Assembly: GCA_963558075.1 (NCBI GenBank)
Contig: CAUWFN010000040.1
Coordinates: 1-17,609 of the forward strand
DNA length: 17,609 nucleotides
Reading direction: 5' to 3'
DNA from: CALHKP01 sp963558075
GTDB taxonomy: Bacteria; Bacillota; Clostridia; Peptostreptococcales; Anaerovoracaceae
How positions within the stretch are numbered: position 1 is the first letter of the stretch; each line of letters opens with the position of its first letter. Below are positions 1 through 8,483 of this stretch, piece by piece. Position numbers and translations under genes: made by a program. The notes below the pieces were generated by a model. The model had not been told where the DNA came from and made no database searches. It saw only the letters and a program-made list of their open reading frames with translations.

Positions 1-79
1 GTTTCATGGTCATTTTTTCTTTGACTTTTTCTGTACTATGAAGTTGTCTTGGTTCCGCTTATTAACTGAGCTAACAAGC
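1..79 (-). other. Transcribed leader of an off-edge operon (probably stable RNA)
   Basis: This stretch lies downstream of three tandem minus-strand promoters and runs off the left edge. I see no credible coding sequence or complete RNA gene in it. By inference it is the 5' leader of an rRNA or tRNA operon. No 16S start or clear boxA could be recognised, so the identity of the downstream RNA rests only on promoter type. Confidence 0.45.
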
Positions 80-85
80 TTTTTT

Positions 86-114
86 ATTCTATCACAGCTC
101 TTTTCGTTTGTCAA
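86..114 (-). promoter_or_regulatory. Promoter P1 (nearest the left edge) of tandem stable-RNA-type promoters
   Basis: Read on the minus strand, the -35 is TTGACA (109-114) and the -10 is TAGAAT (86-91), with a 17-base spacer ending in TGTGA, which gives an extended -10 (TG one base before the hexamer). Six A residues follow, then a G at 79, the seventh base after the -10 and the expected start. An A-rich tract lies upstream, like an UP element. The consensus quality and tandem arrangement are typical of Firmicutes rRNA promoters. Confidence 0.8.
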
Positions 115-211
115 CAACTTTTTTCAAGTTGTTTTCGAATTGATTTGTGATAGCCTATTTATATTATCACTTTCGCAAGGCTTTGTCAACACTTTTTTCA
201 AGTTGTTTTCG
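109..211. repeat. Pair of near-identical promoter boxes (direct repeat)
   Basis: Positions 109-137 and 184-211 match except for one missing base (29 versus 28 bases). Each covers the -35 hexamer of P1 or P2 and its upstream A-rich element. The first copy contains a perfect inverted repeat with 8-base arms, AACAACTT (113-120) and AAGTTGTT (126-133). The 75-base periodicity suggests duplication of a promoter unit. Confidence 0.85.
161..189 (-). promoter_or_regulatory. Promoter P2 of tandem stable-RNA-type promoters
   Basis: On the minus strand the -35 is TTGACA (184-189) and the -10 is TAATAT (161-166), with a 17-base spacer ending in GTGA. G residues at 155-154 are the sixth and seventh bases after the -10. 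The bases immediately around the -35 (AAAAAGTG before it, AAG after it) are the same as in the tRNA-operon promoter at 15672-15700, which supports a shared stable-RNA role. Confidence 0.75.
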
Positions 212-232
212 CTCTCTTGCGACAGCTTGATT

Positions 233-262
233 AATATATCACATTTTCATACCCTGCGTCAA
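233..262 (-). promoter_or_regulatory. Promoter P3 (most upstream) of tandem stable-RNA-type promoters
   Basis: On the minus strand the -35 is TTGACG (257-262) and the -10 is TATATT (233-238), with an 18-base spacer ending in TGTGA. A G at 226 is the seventh base after the -10. An A-rich tract lies upstream (263-290). It matches consensus slightly less well than P1 and P2, but it has the same spacer end and start-site context. Confidence 0.65.
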
Positions 263-319
263 CTCTTTTTTTCATTTTTTTGTAAAAAAGTTATTATCAG
301 GTCGTTGAAGCCTTTGGAA

Positions 320-562
320 TTAGGATATTACCTCATACATTCCTGCTGCATCTTCTTTTTTACAAGACTCTGTCAGAGCCTGAACTTTGACTTTGATTGA
401 ACTGCTTCCAAATTCAATGTAAATTTCATCGCCCACATTAACCTCAGTTCCAGCTTTTGCAACTTTGCCGTTAACATGAACTCTCTGGCTATCACAGGCT
501 TCTTTTGCCACTGTTCTTCTTTTGATTAGTCTTGAGTTTTTTAGAAATTTATCTATTCTCAT
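320..562 (-). CDS. rqcP: RqcP/YabO-type S4-domain RNA-binding protein
   Basis: The product is 80 residues, the usual size for this family. It is almost entirely an S4 RNA-binding fold: it begins MRIDKFLKNSRLIKRR, followed by VNGKVAK and VGDEIYI, the classic S4 signature order. In Bacillus subtilis the family member binds the 50S subunit with peptidyl-tRNA and supports RqcH in alanine tailing of stalled nascent chains. The start overlaps the end of mazG by 14 bases and has a GGAAG ribosome binding site, so the two genes are probably translationally coupled. In B. subtilis the gene also follows mazG (yabN). The sporulation genes yabP and yabQ that normally come next are missing; stable-RNA-type promoters follow, with no clear terminator before them. 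HslR-type heat-shock S4 proteins are the nearest alternative. Confidence 0.88.
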   Translation of the reverse strand: MRIDKFLKNSRLIKRRTVAKEACDSQRVHVNGKVAKAGTEVNVGDEIYIEFGSSSIKVKVQALTESCKKEDAAGMYEVIS

Positions 563-1379
563 TTTTACTTCCTTTTTTTACTTGATTCCACAGAGCATCC
601 ATAGACTCGAGATCCATTTCTTTTAGGTCTTTGCCTTCTGCACGAGCAGCCTCCTCTACTTTTTCAAATCGCTTTGTGAATTTGTCGCTTGCTTTTCTAA
701 GAGCCTCTTCCGCATCTATTTTTGCAAATCTTGACACATTAACAATAGCAAACAAAAGATCTCCGAGTTCTTCTTCTGCACGCTCATGAGACTCATTCCT
801 ATATGCGTCTATAAATTCCCCGTATTCTTCCTTTACCTTTTCTATAGGGGCTTCGATATCATCCCAATCAAAACCTACGTCTGCGGCCCTTTTTTGGACC
901 TTAGCGCTTCTTATAAGAGCAGGTAGGGCATCAGGAACATCTTTTAATCTCTGTGTATAGTTAGTCTCCTTGTGCTCTTTTCGTTTTATGTTTTCCCAGT
1001 TTTCTAGAACGCCGCTTACAGAATCAACATTCACCTCACCAAATACATGTGGATGACGTCTTATCATTTTTTCGCATTCCTCGTTTATAACATCTGTAAA
1101 AGTGAATTTCTTTTCTTCATCTGCAAGATTGCTGTGGAAAACAACCTGAAGAAGTACATCTCCAAGCTCCTCACGCATATTCGCAGTATCCTCTTTGTTG
1201 ATTGCATCAACCGCCTCATACGCTTCCTCTATCATACATTTTGTTAGAGTTTCGTGAGTTTGGACCTTATCCCATGGGCATTCTAACCTAAGTATACTCA
1301 CTATTTTATATAGACGTTCTATTGCTTTTCCCGGATTTTCTTCGGGTTTAAGTAGCTCTGCATATCTGTTTTCCATCAT
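549..1379 (-). CDS. mazG: MazG nucleoside triphosphate pyrophosphohydrolase
   Basis: The 276-residue protein has two MazG modules. The first has CPWDKVQTHETL followed by the metal-binding EEAYEAVDAI and EELGDVLLQ helices. The second has VGFDWDD, then EEYGEFIDA and EEELGDLLFAI. The acidic EExxE and ExxD helices bind magnesium and hydrolyse NTPs to NMP plus pyrophosphate, a house-cleaning role against abnormal nucleotides. The length is typical of the two-domain MazG; the B. subtilis relative YabN carries an extra N-terminal methylase domain that is absent here. Two ATGs open the frame. The first is only 3 bases from the GAGG core of the ribosome binding site, so the second (1374-1376) may be the real start. 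The gene lies 20 bases after the flippase gene and overlaps rqcP. Confidence 0.93.
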   Translation of the reverse strand: MMENRYAELLKPEENPGKAIERLYKIVSILRLECPWDKVQTHETLTKCMIEEAYEAVDAINKEDTANMREELGDVLLQVVFHSNLADEEKKFTFTDVINEECEKMIRRHPHVFGEVNVDSVSGVLENWENIKRKEHKETNYTQRLKDVPDALPALIRSAKVQKRAADVGFDWDDIEAPIEKVKEEYGEFIDAYRNESHERAEEELGDLLFAIVNVSRFAKIDAEEALRKASDKFTKRFEKVEEAARAEGKDLKEMDLESMDALWNQVKKGSKNENR

Positions 1380-1399
1380 GCACCTCTTTTTTCGATTAA

Positions 1400-2992
1400 T
1401 TACTTAACAATTTTTCTTACGATTTTTTCAAACTTTGCTCCACCTGGTATAAGCTTAAGTTCGTCAATTGTAATTGCTCTGAATACAAAGATTAGAACTG
1501 CATATACTACAGCACCTATAATTATTGCAACAAGTGTTGCTATGCTGTTTCCAACAAGCCCTGCGAGAAGAGCGTGCACTGCAAATGCTGAAATACCCAT
1601 TACTGCTGATGCAAGGAATGGTCTTACATATGTAAGGTTAAAGTCAATCTTTACGCCTGTATATTTCCTTACAGCACGGTTATTCAAAGTAAAGTCGATT
1701 ACATATGCCACGATTGTACCGATAGCAGCACCTTTAATGTTAAGGGCTTTCACACCTACAAGAATATATGTGATTATAACCTTTGCTATACATCCGATGA
1801 GCAGATTTTTTACTGGAATGTTCTGTTTTCCAATTGCCTGAAGAGTACCTGTTGCTGTCTGACTTATTGCAAGAGCAATTACACCTATAGCCATAATCAT
1901 AAGTGTAGGTGCTGCTTCTGCTGCGCTTTCCTTCTGCATTGGGTAAAGAAGGAATAATATTGGTTTAGCAAGAGCAAAGATTCCTATCGCGCATGGAAAG
2001 GCCATAATCATTGTAGTTCTATAGCCGAGAGGAACGTTTTCCTCGATTCCCTCTTGGTCTTTTACTGCCGCTGCACGAGCAATTGCAGGTACAAGACTTA
2101 TTGCTACCGCCTGAGTGAAAATCTGAGGGAATGATATCAGTGAACTGCAGAAGCCGTTGATAAGTCCAAACATAGCCTTTGCTTCTACATATGACCATCC
2201 CATAGCCTGAAGTCTTGTCATGATTATACTCATGTCAATAAGGTTCATTACAGGCATAATTTCCGAACCAATAATGATTGGAACTGCAATTACTATAATT
2301 TTCTTAAGAATTACTTTTGTATCTTCTAGCTCTTTGTTATTAAGGCTGATTTTTCTTTTGATTACTTTTCTGTTCAACATGTAGATTGTGAACATTACAA
2401 GGAGTCCTCCGAATGCACCTGCTGATGCTCCAAAGGATGCTCCCGCTGCAGCCATCTCTAGTCCGTCCTTTAACAAGAATGATGCAAGGGCAAGACCTAC
2501 AATTACTCTGATTGTCTGCTCTGAAATCTCAGAAAGAGCTGTAGGATTCATGTTCTGTCTTCCCTGGAAATATCCTCTAAATGCCGATAAAATAGGAACA
2601 AATAGAAGAGCCGGGGCTATAGCCTTAACTGCGAAATTTGCATCTGGATTTCCAAGCTTTTCTGTAATAAACTCACTTCCAAAGAAGCATATAGCAAAGC
2701 TTATCATACCGATTGTGAACATCAAAAGCACAGATACCTTGAAAACCTTATGCGCATTGTTGTAATGCTTTTTTGCAACGTTTTCTGATACAAGCCTTGA
2801 AATTGCAACTGGAAGACCTGCTGTAGCAAGAACCAGCAGTGCTCCATATATTGAATAGGCAAATCCGTAGTAGGACATTCCCACATCGCCAATCCAGTTG
2901 GTCAGTGGTATACGGAAAAATGCACCTAGAAATTTTACAATAACACCGGCAATACCGATTACCGCTGCACCTTTTACTAATTTATTTGTCAT
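1400..2992 (-). CDS. SpoVB/MurJ-type MOP-superfamily flippase (YabM-like)
   Basis: The product is 530 residues and highly hydrophobic, with about 14 predicted membrane segments starting at residue 7 (KGAAVIGIAGVIVKFLGAF). The early motif FFRIPLTNWIG and the GRQNMNPTA.SEISEQ region are typical of the SpoVB/YabM/MurJ branch of the multidrug/oligosaccharidyl-lipid/polysaccharide exporter superfamily. The expected role is flipping a lipid-linked cell-wall or polysaccharide precursor across the membrane. Position supports the YabM assignment: B. subtilis yabM lies between the mfd-spoVT region and mazG. The start has GGAG about 10 bases upstream, and the gene lies 26 bases after the amidohydrolase. 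Sequence alone cannot separate a lipid II flippase from a paralogue, so no symbol is given. Confidence 0.88.
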   Translation of the reverse strand: MTNKLVKGAAVIGIAGVIVKFLGAFFRIPLTNWIGDVGMSYYGFAYSIYGALLVLATAGLPVAISRLVSENVAKKHYNNAHKVFKVSVLLMFTIGMISFAICFFGSEFITEKLGNPDANFAVKAIAPALLFVPILSAFRGYFQGRQNMNPTALSEISEQTIRVIVGLALASFLLKDGLEMAAAGASFGASAGAFGGLLVMFTIYMLNRKVIKRKISLNNKELEDTKVILKKIIVIAVPIIIGSEIMPVMNLIDMSIIMTRLQAMGWSYVEAKAMFGLINGFCSSLISFPQIFTQAVAISLVPAIARAAAVKDQEGIEENVPLGYRTTMIMAFPCAIGIFALAKPILFLLYPMQKESAAEAAPTLMIMAIGVIALAISQTATGTLQAIGKQNIPVKNLLIGCIAKVIITYILVGVKALNIKGAAIGTIVAYVIDFTLNNRAVRKYTGVKIDFNLTYVRPFLASAVMGISAFAVHALLAGLVGNSIATLVAIIIGAVVYAVLIFVFRAITIDELKLIPGGAKFEKIVRKIVK

Positions 2993-3018
2993 AAAATATT
3001 TTCTCCAAACTTTTCAAA

Positions 3019-4305
3019 CTATAACCTTGCGAGTATATCCTTTGTTGCCTTATCAACCTCGCTTACTGTTTTTTCTATATCAATTGTTGTAAACTCACCG
3101 TCTTTGTAGAGTATTTTGCCATCTACTGCTGTCATTACAATGTCAGCATCTGTAGCGGAAAGTACTATGTTGTTAAGCATGTTGTGAACAGGATTCATAT
3201 TAGGTGTATCTGTTCTAAGAAGAATAAAGTCTGCTTTTGCTCCTTCTCCTATATATCCACAGTCTTCTCTTCCCTGTGATAGCGCACCACCTCTTGTAGC
3301 CATATAAAGTGTCTGCTCAGGGGTGATTAGAGTAGGATCCATGTGCTTAACCTTTGCAAGAAGACCCATTGTCTTCATTTCTTCAAAGAAGCTGAGGTTA
3401 TTGTTGCTTGCTGCACTGTCTGTACCAATACCTACGTTGATTCCGTTTTTGATAAGCTCGTTCACATCGCAAATACCGCTCGCAAGCTTCAGATTGCTCA
3501 CTGGATTTGTTGCTACAGTCGCACCCTTTTCCTTTAGAATTCTGTAGTCATCTCCTTCGATCCAAACGCAGTGGGCACATGTTGCAGGTACATCGAGTAT
3601 TCCGCATTCAGCAAGATACTGAACAGGTGTCATTCCGTTTCTACGAGCCTTGCACTCCTCATGCTCTGATTTTGTTTCTGATACATGAACCTGCATTCTT
3701 AGTCCTAGACCTTTCGCAAGCTCTGCAACCTTTCTAGCTGTTTCTGGATTTGATGTGTATTCAGCATGAAGGCTGGCATCGATAACAATTCTTCCATCTG
3801 CATATCCGTTATATTTTGCTGCATCAATCATTTCTGGAATTGAAGCAAGCTGGTCAATAGGCTCTCCCATAGGGTTTGTAATTCCACGTGAAATGTTGTT
3901 TTTTGCTCCGCTTTCTGCAACAGCTCTTACCATATCATCAAGGAAATAGTACATATCACTTGTTGACACGATACCAAATTTTAACGATTCAGCCATTGTA
4001 AGAAGTGTGCTCCAGTAAACTGCATTTCCAGTTAACTTGTCCTCAAATGGGAAAATTCTTTTAAACAGCCAATCCTGAAGATTCATGTTTTCACCGTAGC
4101 CACGCATTAGGCACATTGGTGAATGAGCGTGAGTGTTGTAAAATCCAGGCATCATCAGTCTGTTTTTGCCGTCATATACCTCACCAAAATCTGTCTTTGG
4201 CTCTGTTTCTGAAACATATTCGATTCTGTCAGCTCTAATTCCAACATACATGTTTTCTCTGATTTTAAAATTTTCATCAAGAATAGTTATATTTTTAAAT
4301 AGCAT
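3019..4305 (-). CDS. mtaD: MtaD/SsnA-type amidohydrolase (probable methylthioadenosine/S-adenosylhomocysteine deaminase)
   Basis: The start was placed at 4305 because the product there begins MLFKNITILDENF, the usual beginning of the family, with a GAGGAAAG ribosome binding site upstream. The 24 codons upstream in frame contain this gene's own promoter. The resulting 428 residues match the family. Metal-binding residues of the subtype III amidohydrolase barrel are present: H59 and H61 (NTHAHSP), H207 (VHVSE), H245 (CAHC) and D296 (GTDSAASNN). Members deaminate adenosine-type compounds such as 5'-methylthioadenosine or S-adenosylhomocysteine; guanine or other purine-like substrates are possible alternatives. 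It occupies the place of spoVT in the B. subtilis order, between mfd and the flippase, and is read in the same direction. Confidence 0.85.
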   Translation of the reverse strand: MLFKNITILDENFKIRENMYVGIRADRIEYVSETEPKTDFGEVYDGKNRLMMPGFYNTHAHSPMCLMRGYGENMNLQDWLFKRIFPFEDKLTGNAVYWSTLLTMAESLKFGIVSTSDMYYFLDDMVRAVAESGAKNNISRGITNPMGEPIDQLASIPEMIDAAKYNGYADGRIVIDASLHAEYTSNPETARKVAELAKGLGLRMQVHVSETKSEHEECKARRNGMTPVQYLAECGILDVPATCAHCVWIEGDDYRILKEKGATVATNPVSNLKLASGICDVNELIKNGINVGIGTDSAASNNNLSFFEEMKTMGLLAKVKHMDPTLITPEQTLYMATRGGALSQGREDCGYIGEGAKADFILLRTDTPNMNPVHNMLNNIVLSATDADIVMTAVDGKILYKDGEFTTIDIEKTVSEVDKATKDILARL

Positions 4306-4345
4306 TTTCTCTTTCCTCGTTTCTTTTTCAAATAAAGCAGCCAAT

Positions 4346-4374
4346 ATTATACCACGTAACTGCTCAAATTCCAA
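4346..4374 (-). promoter_or_regulatory. Promoter of the amidohydrolase sub-operon
   Basis: On the minus strand TTGGAA (4369-4374) and TATAAT (4346-4351) are separated by 17 bases, with TGG before the -10 forming an extended -10. It lies in the 172-base gap between mfd and the amidohydrolase, the only large gap in the minus-strand run. Amidohydrolase, flippase, mazG and rqcP can therefore be transcribed independently of murC-mfd. Confidence 0.75.
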
Positions 4375-4477
4375 CATTCCAGCCCAATTTTCACCTGTTT
4401 TTCATAAATAAAGCCTCTGATTAGCTTGTAGCTAGTATTTAAAAAGCCTATCTTTGCTATAACACACATAAACTTCA

Positions 4478-7400
4478 TTATTTTTTGTTATCAAATATGA
4501 TCTGCAGAAGTTTTATAGAATCATCAAGCTTTGTCAGCGGTTTTGTGCTGAGTTTGAGATAAGGTATAAGCCCACCGTGAACAAAAGCTCTCATGCCAAA
4601 TTCATTACTTACATTCATAAGGGCATATGGGTTAAGCGGATTATCTTTTTTAAATTCTACTACTACATTTGAATCCTGCTCATAAAGTCTACTTACAGAA
4701 AGCTCCTCTGCAAGAGAACGTATTCTTGAAATCTTTATTAGGTTTAGGGTTTCTTTTGGTAATTCTCCGAATCTATCCAGTAGCTCATCTATGATTTCAT
4801 CCATATCATCCTCAGAGAAAATCGTTGCGATTTTCTTGTACATCTGAAGTTTAAGCATTTCATTATCAATGTACCAGTTTGGAATATATGCATTCGACCT
4901 AAACTCAACTGTGATTTCCTCTTTGTTTTCGCTTACATTTTCGCCCTTTGCTCTTCTAATGGCATCGTCCACAAGCTTGCAGTAAAGCTCATATCCAATG
5001 TTCATCATGTGGCCGCTTTGTTCGCTCCCAAGAAGATTTCCAGCACCTCTGATTTCAAGGTCACGCATTGCAATCTTAAAACCTGACCCAAATTCTGTAA
5101 ATTCTTTGATAGCTCTTAGCCTTTTTTCTGCAACTTCACTTAGGACTTTATCCTTCTTGTACATCAAATACGCATAACCCATCCTGTTTGAACGTCCTAC
5201 ACGCCCCCTTAGCTGATAAAGCTGCGAAAGACCACATCTGTCGGCGTCAAGAATAATCATCGTGTTTGCATTTTTTATATCGATGCCCGTCTCAATTATT
5301 GTAGTTGCAACAAGACAGTTACATTCTCCCGATGTAAAGCTTTCCATAACATCTTCCATAGCATGCTCATTCATCTGTCCATGAGCTACAGCAATCTTTG
5401 CATCTGGCACTATTTCTGCAAGGTGCTCTGCAACCTTGTTTATGCCCCTTACCCTGTTATATACAACAAAGACCTGGCCCCCACGGTCAAGCTCCCTGTT
5501 TATTATTTCGCGGAGCATCATGTCCTCCTGCTCTAAAACATATGTCTGAACAGGATATCTCTCCTGTGGAGGCTCCTCGATAAGGCTCATCTCCTTTATG
5601 CCTGACAATGACATGTTTAAAGTTCTTGGAATAGGTGTTGCAGATAATGTGAGCACGTCAATGTTGTTTTTTAGATTTTTGATTTTTTCTTTGTGTGCCA
5701 CACCAAAGCGCTGCTCCTCGTCTATAACTAGTAGTCCAAGATCCTTGAACTTAACATCAGAAGATAGAAGTCTATGTGTTCCGATGACAAGATCAACTTT
5801 TCCGCTCTGAAGATCTCTTATTATTTTTTCCTGCTGCTTATCACTTCTAAATCTTGACAGCATCTCTATGTTTACAGGAAAATTTTCAAATCTTTTTTTC
5901 AGTGTATTGTAATGCTGGTTTGCCAAAATAGTTGTAGGAACAAGAACCGCCGCCTGCATACCGTCAGAAACACATTTAAACAAAGCTCTTGCGGCCACTT
6001 CTGTTTTTCCAAATCCTACATCACCACAAAGGAGTCTATCCATAGGCTCTGCCTTTTCCATATCAGCCTTAATTTCCTCTATAGATCTAAGCTGATCATC
6101 AGTCTCCTGATATTCAAAAGCATCTTCGAATTCTCTTTGCCATACGGTGTCCTTTTCGAAAGCATGGCCTTTCTGCATCTTTCTCTTCGCAGACATCTCT
6201 AAAAGCTCTTGGGCCATTTCTGCAATAGCTGCCTTCGCCTTTGCTTTGGTGAGCTTCCATTCGCCTCCTGAAAGCTTATTTATTTTCGGAGCATTACCAT
6301 CTGAACCTATATATTTCTGAACAATATCCATCTGTTCCACAGGAACATACAGCATATCATCTCCAGCATATTTTATCTTTAGATAGTCCTTTTTTTCATT
6401 TTGAACAGTTAGCTGCTCAATACCTATAAACTTTCCTATACCGTGATTTTCATGTACAACAAAGTCGCCGCTTTTGATATCTGAGAAAGACTGTATCTGC
6501 TGTCCCTTTGATTTCTTGCGGCGTTTTCTTGCAGCTTTATATCCGGAAAATATGTCATTATCGCTTATATAACAAATCTTTTCTTCCGGAAAGTCCATTC
6601 CCGCAGAAAGGCTTCCTTCCCTGAATTTGACCTTTGTAAGAAGGCCGCATCGTTCCACAAAACCTTTGAGGTTTTCGAGCCTTTCCTTTGATGATACACA
6701 TATAGTGACATCATAGGAACTGTCAATGTATCTTCTAAGCTCTGACTCAAAGTACTCCATGCGGCCATTGAAACCTGGAACTTGCCTGCTGACTATTTTT
6801 TCAAGCTTTGTATATGTCTCAATTCCGTCTATTCTTTTCTGAAAAGGAGTAATAACATACACCGATTCCTGCTCATATATTTTATAGAAATCCTTGCGCC
6901 CAGTTATAAGAGCAGAATCCTCGCTGACAGCACGTCCGCTCTCAAGGAGCACCTCAAGATCTCTCTTTATTTCCTGCTCACGAAGATCAAGATGCTCATA
7001 AATTCTATCGGGATCTTCAACTATAACAGTTCCGCCTGTCATGTAATCCCATATATATTCATACTCGTCATAAAAATAATGAACGTAATTTTCTAGAAGC
7101 TGAACGTTCGACACATTCTGAACATATTCGCATAGCTCATTTTTTCTCTGCTCAAGCTTTTCACAGGCATCTAGATATTCATCACCTCTTTTTTCGAAGT
7201 TTTTTATCTGAGCATCATAGCTACCCTTTATGCGGCTCAAAGCTCTTTCGAATACAGATTTATCAGCCAGAAGCTCCTCTGCCGGATATATTTCAATTTC
7301 GTTTATATTTTCAATACTTCTCTGCGTATCAGCATCAAAGCTTCTCATCGAGTCAATTTCCGTTCCAAACAGCTCAATTCTATACGGATTATCTGAATCC

Positions 7401-7885
7401 GGTGTGAATATATCTATTATGCCACCACGCACAGAAAACTCTCCACGGCCTTCTACGATTTCCATTCTCTCGTAGCCCATTACAACCATAGCTGATTTGA
7501 ATTCTTCTATATCAAGATCCTCACCTGTTTTAAGTTTCAGCTTTGAGCTTTCGAAAAGAGAGTGAGGCATCATCTTTTTTACTGCAGCAGAAGATGGCAC
7601 TATAACAACTGCATCTGGATTTGTGCGCAGTTCTTTTAGCACCCTCAGTCTTTCAAGTAAAGTATCATGGTTTTTCGCTTCGTATTTCAGGAAAACCTGC
7701 TCCTCAGCAGGGAGCACGAATATTTCTCTATTAGAAAAAAAAGAAAGGTCTGAAGCCAGCTTTTCTGCACGCATTGTGCCGGAAGTTATAATCAGGCTCT
7801 GTCCCTCTCTGTCAATAATGTCCGAAATTATAGGAACAGCACGACTTTCTGATACGCCTGAAATACCTATCATTTCTTTATTCAT
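4478..7885 (-). CDS. mfd: Transcription-repair coupling factor
   Basis: The product is 1135 residues, in the usual range for Mfd (1130-1180). From the N-terminus it has a degenerate UvrB-like part (about 1-350, with GRGEFSVRGGIIDIF at 146-160) and the RNA-polymerase-interacting CarD-like domain (about 470-530, DFVVHENHGIGKF). The RecG-like translocase motor follows, with Walker A GDVGFGKTE (621-629), DEEQ (722-725), SATPIPR (748-754) and RGRVGRS (893-899). The C-terminal TRCF domain comes after GAGNLLGSEQSGHM (947-960). Mfd removes RNA polymerase stalled at lesions and recruits UvrA. The start overlaps the end of pth by 8 bases, with GGAG about 8 bases upstream. The fin gene found between pth and mfd in B. 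subtilis is absent. Confidence 0.98.
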   Translation of the reverse strand: MNKEMIGISGVSESRAVPIISDIIDREGQSLIITSGTMRAEKLASDLSFFSNREIFVLPAEEQVFLKYEAKNHDTLLERLRVLKELRTNPDAVVIVPSSAAVKKMMPHSLFESSKLKLKTGEDLDIEEFKSAMVVMGYERMEIVEGRGEFSVRGGIIDIFTPDSDNPYRIELFGTEIDSMRSFDADTQRSIENINEIEIYPAEELLADKSVFERALSRIKGSYDAQIKNFEKRGDEYLDACEKLEQRKNELCEYVQNVSNVQLLENYVHYFYDEYEYIWDYMTGGTVIVEDPDRIYEHLDLREQEIKRDLEVLLESGRAVSEDSALITGRKDFYKIYEQESVYVITPFQKRIDGIETYTKLEKIVSRQVPGFNGRMEYFESELRRYIDSSYDVTICVSSKERLENLKGFVERCGLLTKVKFREGSLSAGMDFPEEKICYISDNDIFSGYKAARKRRKKSKGQQIQSFSDIKSGDFVVHENHGIGKFIGIEQLTVQNEKKDYLKIKYAGDDMLYVPVEQMDIVQKYIGSDGNAPKINKLSGGEWKLTKAKAKAAIAEMAQELLEMSAKRKMQKGHAFEKDTVWQREFEDAFEYQETDDQLRSIEEIKADMEKAEPMDRLLCGDVGFGKTEVAARALFKCVSDGMQAAVLVPTTILANQHYNTLKKRFENFPVNIEMLSRFRSDKQQEKIIRDLQSGKVDLVIGTHRLLSSDVKFKDLGLLVIDEEQRFGVAHKEKIKNLKNNIDVLTLSATPIPRTLNMSLSGIKEMSLIEEPPQERYPVQTYVLEQEDMMLREIINRELDRGGQVFVVYNRVRGINKVAEHLAEIVPDAKIAVAHGQMNEHAMEDVMESFTSGECNCLVATTIIETGIDIKNANTMIILDADRCGLSQLYQLRGRVGRSNRMGYAYLMYKKDKVLSEVAEKRLRAIKEFTEFGSGFKIAMRDLEIRGAGNLLGSEQSGHMMNIGYELYCKLVDDAIRRAKGENVSENKEEITVEFRSNAYIPNWYIDNEMLKLQMYKKIATIFSEDDMDEIIDELLDRFGELPKETLNLIKISRIRSLAEELSVSRLYEQDSNVVVEFKKDNPLNPYALMNVSNEFGMRAFVHGGLIPYLKLSTKPLTKLDDSIKLLQIIFDNKK

Positions 7886-8468
7886 TTTCTTTCTCCGTCT
7901 TTTTGGATTTGCCGGTATTGAATCTGTTCATTGCCATATCTATACCGCTTCCAAGCATGCATTCAACTGATGCAGCTGCCGATTTTACTGTATCTTCCAG
8001 AACTGTTTTTTCAGTCTTGGAAAAATTACCGATAACATGGTCTACAAGGTCTTTTGACTTTGATGTACCAATACCTATGCGGATTCTTGGAAAATCTCTA
8101 GTTCCTAGCTGTGAAACTATTGATCTCATTCCGTTATGAGTTCCTCCGCTTCCATTTTTTCTTATTCTGAGAGCTCCAAGCTCTATGTCTATGTCATCAT
8201 AGATTACTATGAGATTTTCTGAGTCAAGTTTGTAGAAGTTCATAACTTCTCTAATTGCATCACCACTCAGATTCATATATGTCTGCGGTTTGACCAAAAT
8301 AACTTTCTGGCCGGCGATTCTTCCTTCGCCGACCAGAGATTTGAATTTTAGTTTATCAACTTTTATATTGTATGTTTCCGCAATATGATCAATTGTAATG
8401 AAGCCGATATTATGTCTTGTGTTTTCATATTTTTTGCCGGGATTTCCCAGGCCTGCTATTACATACAT
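7878..8468 (-). CDS. pth: Peptidyl-tRNA hydrolase
   Basis: The product is 196 residues, the normal size for bacterial Pth. Catalytic and substrate-binding residues are all present: N9 in GLGNPG, the catalytic H19 in TRHNIGF, N66 in TYMNLSG, D92 in IYDDIDI and N112 in GGTHNGMRS. It cleaves the ester bond of peptidyl-tRNA that drops off ribosomes, recycling tRNA. It starts 15 bases after prs and overlaps mfd by 8 bases, so pth and mfd are likely translationally coupled. The ctc (ribosomal protein L25-like) gene that separates prs and pth in B. subtilis is absent. Pth and RqcP, encoded at opposite ends of this run, both act on stalled or dropped peptidyl-tRNA. Confidence 0.97.
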   Translation of the reverse strand: MYVIAGLGNPGKKYENTRHNIGFITIDHIAETYNIKVDKLKFKSLVGEGRIAGQKVILVKPQTYMNLSGDAIREVMNFYKLDSENLIVIYDDIDIELGALRIRKNGSGGTHNGMRSIVSQLGTRDFPRIRIGIGTSKSKDLVDHVIGNFSKTEKTVLEDTVKSAAASVECMLGSGIDMAMNRFNTGKSKKTEKENE

Positions 8469-8483
8469 ACTTTTTCCTTTATA

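Noticed and set aside
61..80. TAGCTCAGTT on the minus strand near 65-75, resembling a tRNA D arm
   Set aside because: No matching acceptor, anticodon or T arm can be folded around it in the available sequence.
109..211. The repeated 28-29 base boxes as the start of a CRISPR array or an insertion-sequence end
   Set aside because: There are only two copies, each sitting on a -35 element with a matching -10. The spacing is that of tandem promoters, and no cas or transposase gene is present.
38..400. Plus-strand 120-codon open frame at the left end
   Set aside because: It covers three opposite-strand promoters and the end of rqcP, its product is a Phe/Ser/Leu-rich low-complexity string made by T-rich DNA, and it has no ribosome binding site.
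4378..4477. Terminator between mfd and the amidohydrolase
   Set aside because: Only a 5-bp TAGCT/AGCTA stem without an adjacent T-run is visible, too weak to call.
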